The notes under the pieces are model-generated. The model saw only the letters and a list, made by a program, of their open reading frames with translations. It was not told the origin of the DNA and searched no databases. Position numbers and translations under genes: made by a program. A DNA stretch of 33,447 bases from Eubacteriales bacterium (GTDB lineage Bacteria > Bacillota > Clostridia > Lachnospirales > Vallitaleaceae): NCBI GenBank assembly GCA_030535295.1, contig JAUMXK010000020.1, positions 1-33,447 of the forward strand, written 5' to 3'. Of this stretch, positions 33,422 through 33,447 are shown piece by piece; position 1 is the first letter of the stretch; the number at the start of each line of letters is the position of its first letter.

Positions 33422-33447
33422 CTCACACCACCTGTTAAGCAAAATCA

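Overview
The window looks like chromosomal sequence from an AT-rich, low-GC Gram-positive anaerobe (Bacillota, most likely class Clostridia). This is an inference from gene content. The pointers are the ylxM-ffh-rpsP-khpA block, PadR and CdaR-type regulators, YitT, LytR-CpsA-Psr proteins, FtsEX, DUF6062 and DUF4300 families, strong GGAGG ribosome binding sites and several TTG or GTG starts. Most of it is housekeeping DNA with a few accessory insertions. Genes lie on the minus strand from 1 to 22384, on the plus strand from 22912 to 28969, and on the minus strand again from 29119 to the end. The one exception is a minus-strand tRNA-Thr at about 24.2 kb.

Region 1 (1-11.5 kb, minus). Reading right to left, this is ftsE, ftsX, an EnvC-like M23 murein hydrolase, a CtpA-like S41 protease, a two-gene Xre-ImmA/DUF4411 (PIN-like) cassette, uvrB, uvrA, and the first 48 codons of a DNA cytosine-5 methyltransferase at the left edge. 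FtsEX plus the coiled-coil M23 protein form a divisome-gated peptidoglycan hydrolase system. UvrBA is nucleotide excision repair. The cassette resembles a predicted toxin-antitoxin module. It has an autoregulatory-looking promoter and seems inserted into an otherwise conserved neighbourhood.

Region 2 (11.6-22.4 kb, minus). This holds a CdaR/PucR-type regulator, an orphan sugar-ABC ATPase (ugpC/msmK type), and an envelope-polymer operon (two LCP proteins, a WecG/TagA glycosyltransferase and a YitT membrane protein). A polyphosphate pair follows: ppk1 and a Ppx/GppA-HD protein whose catalytic motifs look degenerate.

Region 3 (22.9-29 kb, plus). This holds a dCMP deaminase and thymidine kinase pair for dTTP supply, tRNA-Thr(GGU) on the other strand, ychF, an amidohydrolase, a small DUF4282-like membrane protein with a Q/N/P-rich tail, and a PadR regulator with a four-helix HAAS-type membrane protein.

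Region 4 (29-33.4 kb, minus). This holds a DUF6062 cysteine-rich protein, a DUF4300-type lipoprotein gene broken by a one-base frameshift in an A7 tract, and the ylxM-ffh-rpsP-khpA protein-targeting and ribosome block, which ends in a terminator.

The observations most worth a second look are a family of roughly 100-bp inverted-repeat elements with conserved ends (three copies), the Xre-ImmA/DUF4411 cassette with its operator array, the frameshifted lipoprotein, and the degenerate Ppx/GppA-HD protein. I see no CRISPR array, no rRNA, and no complete insertion sequence.
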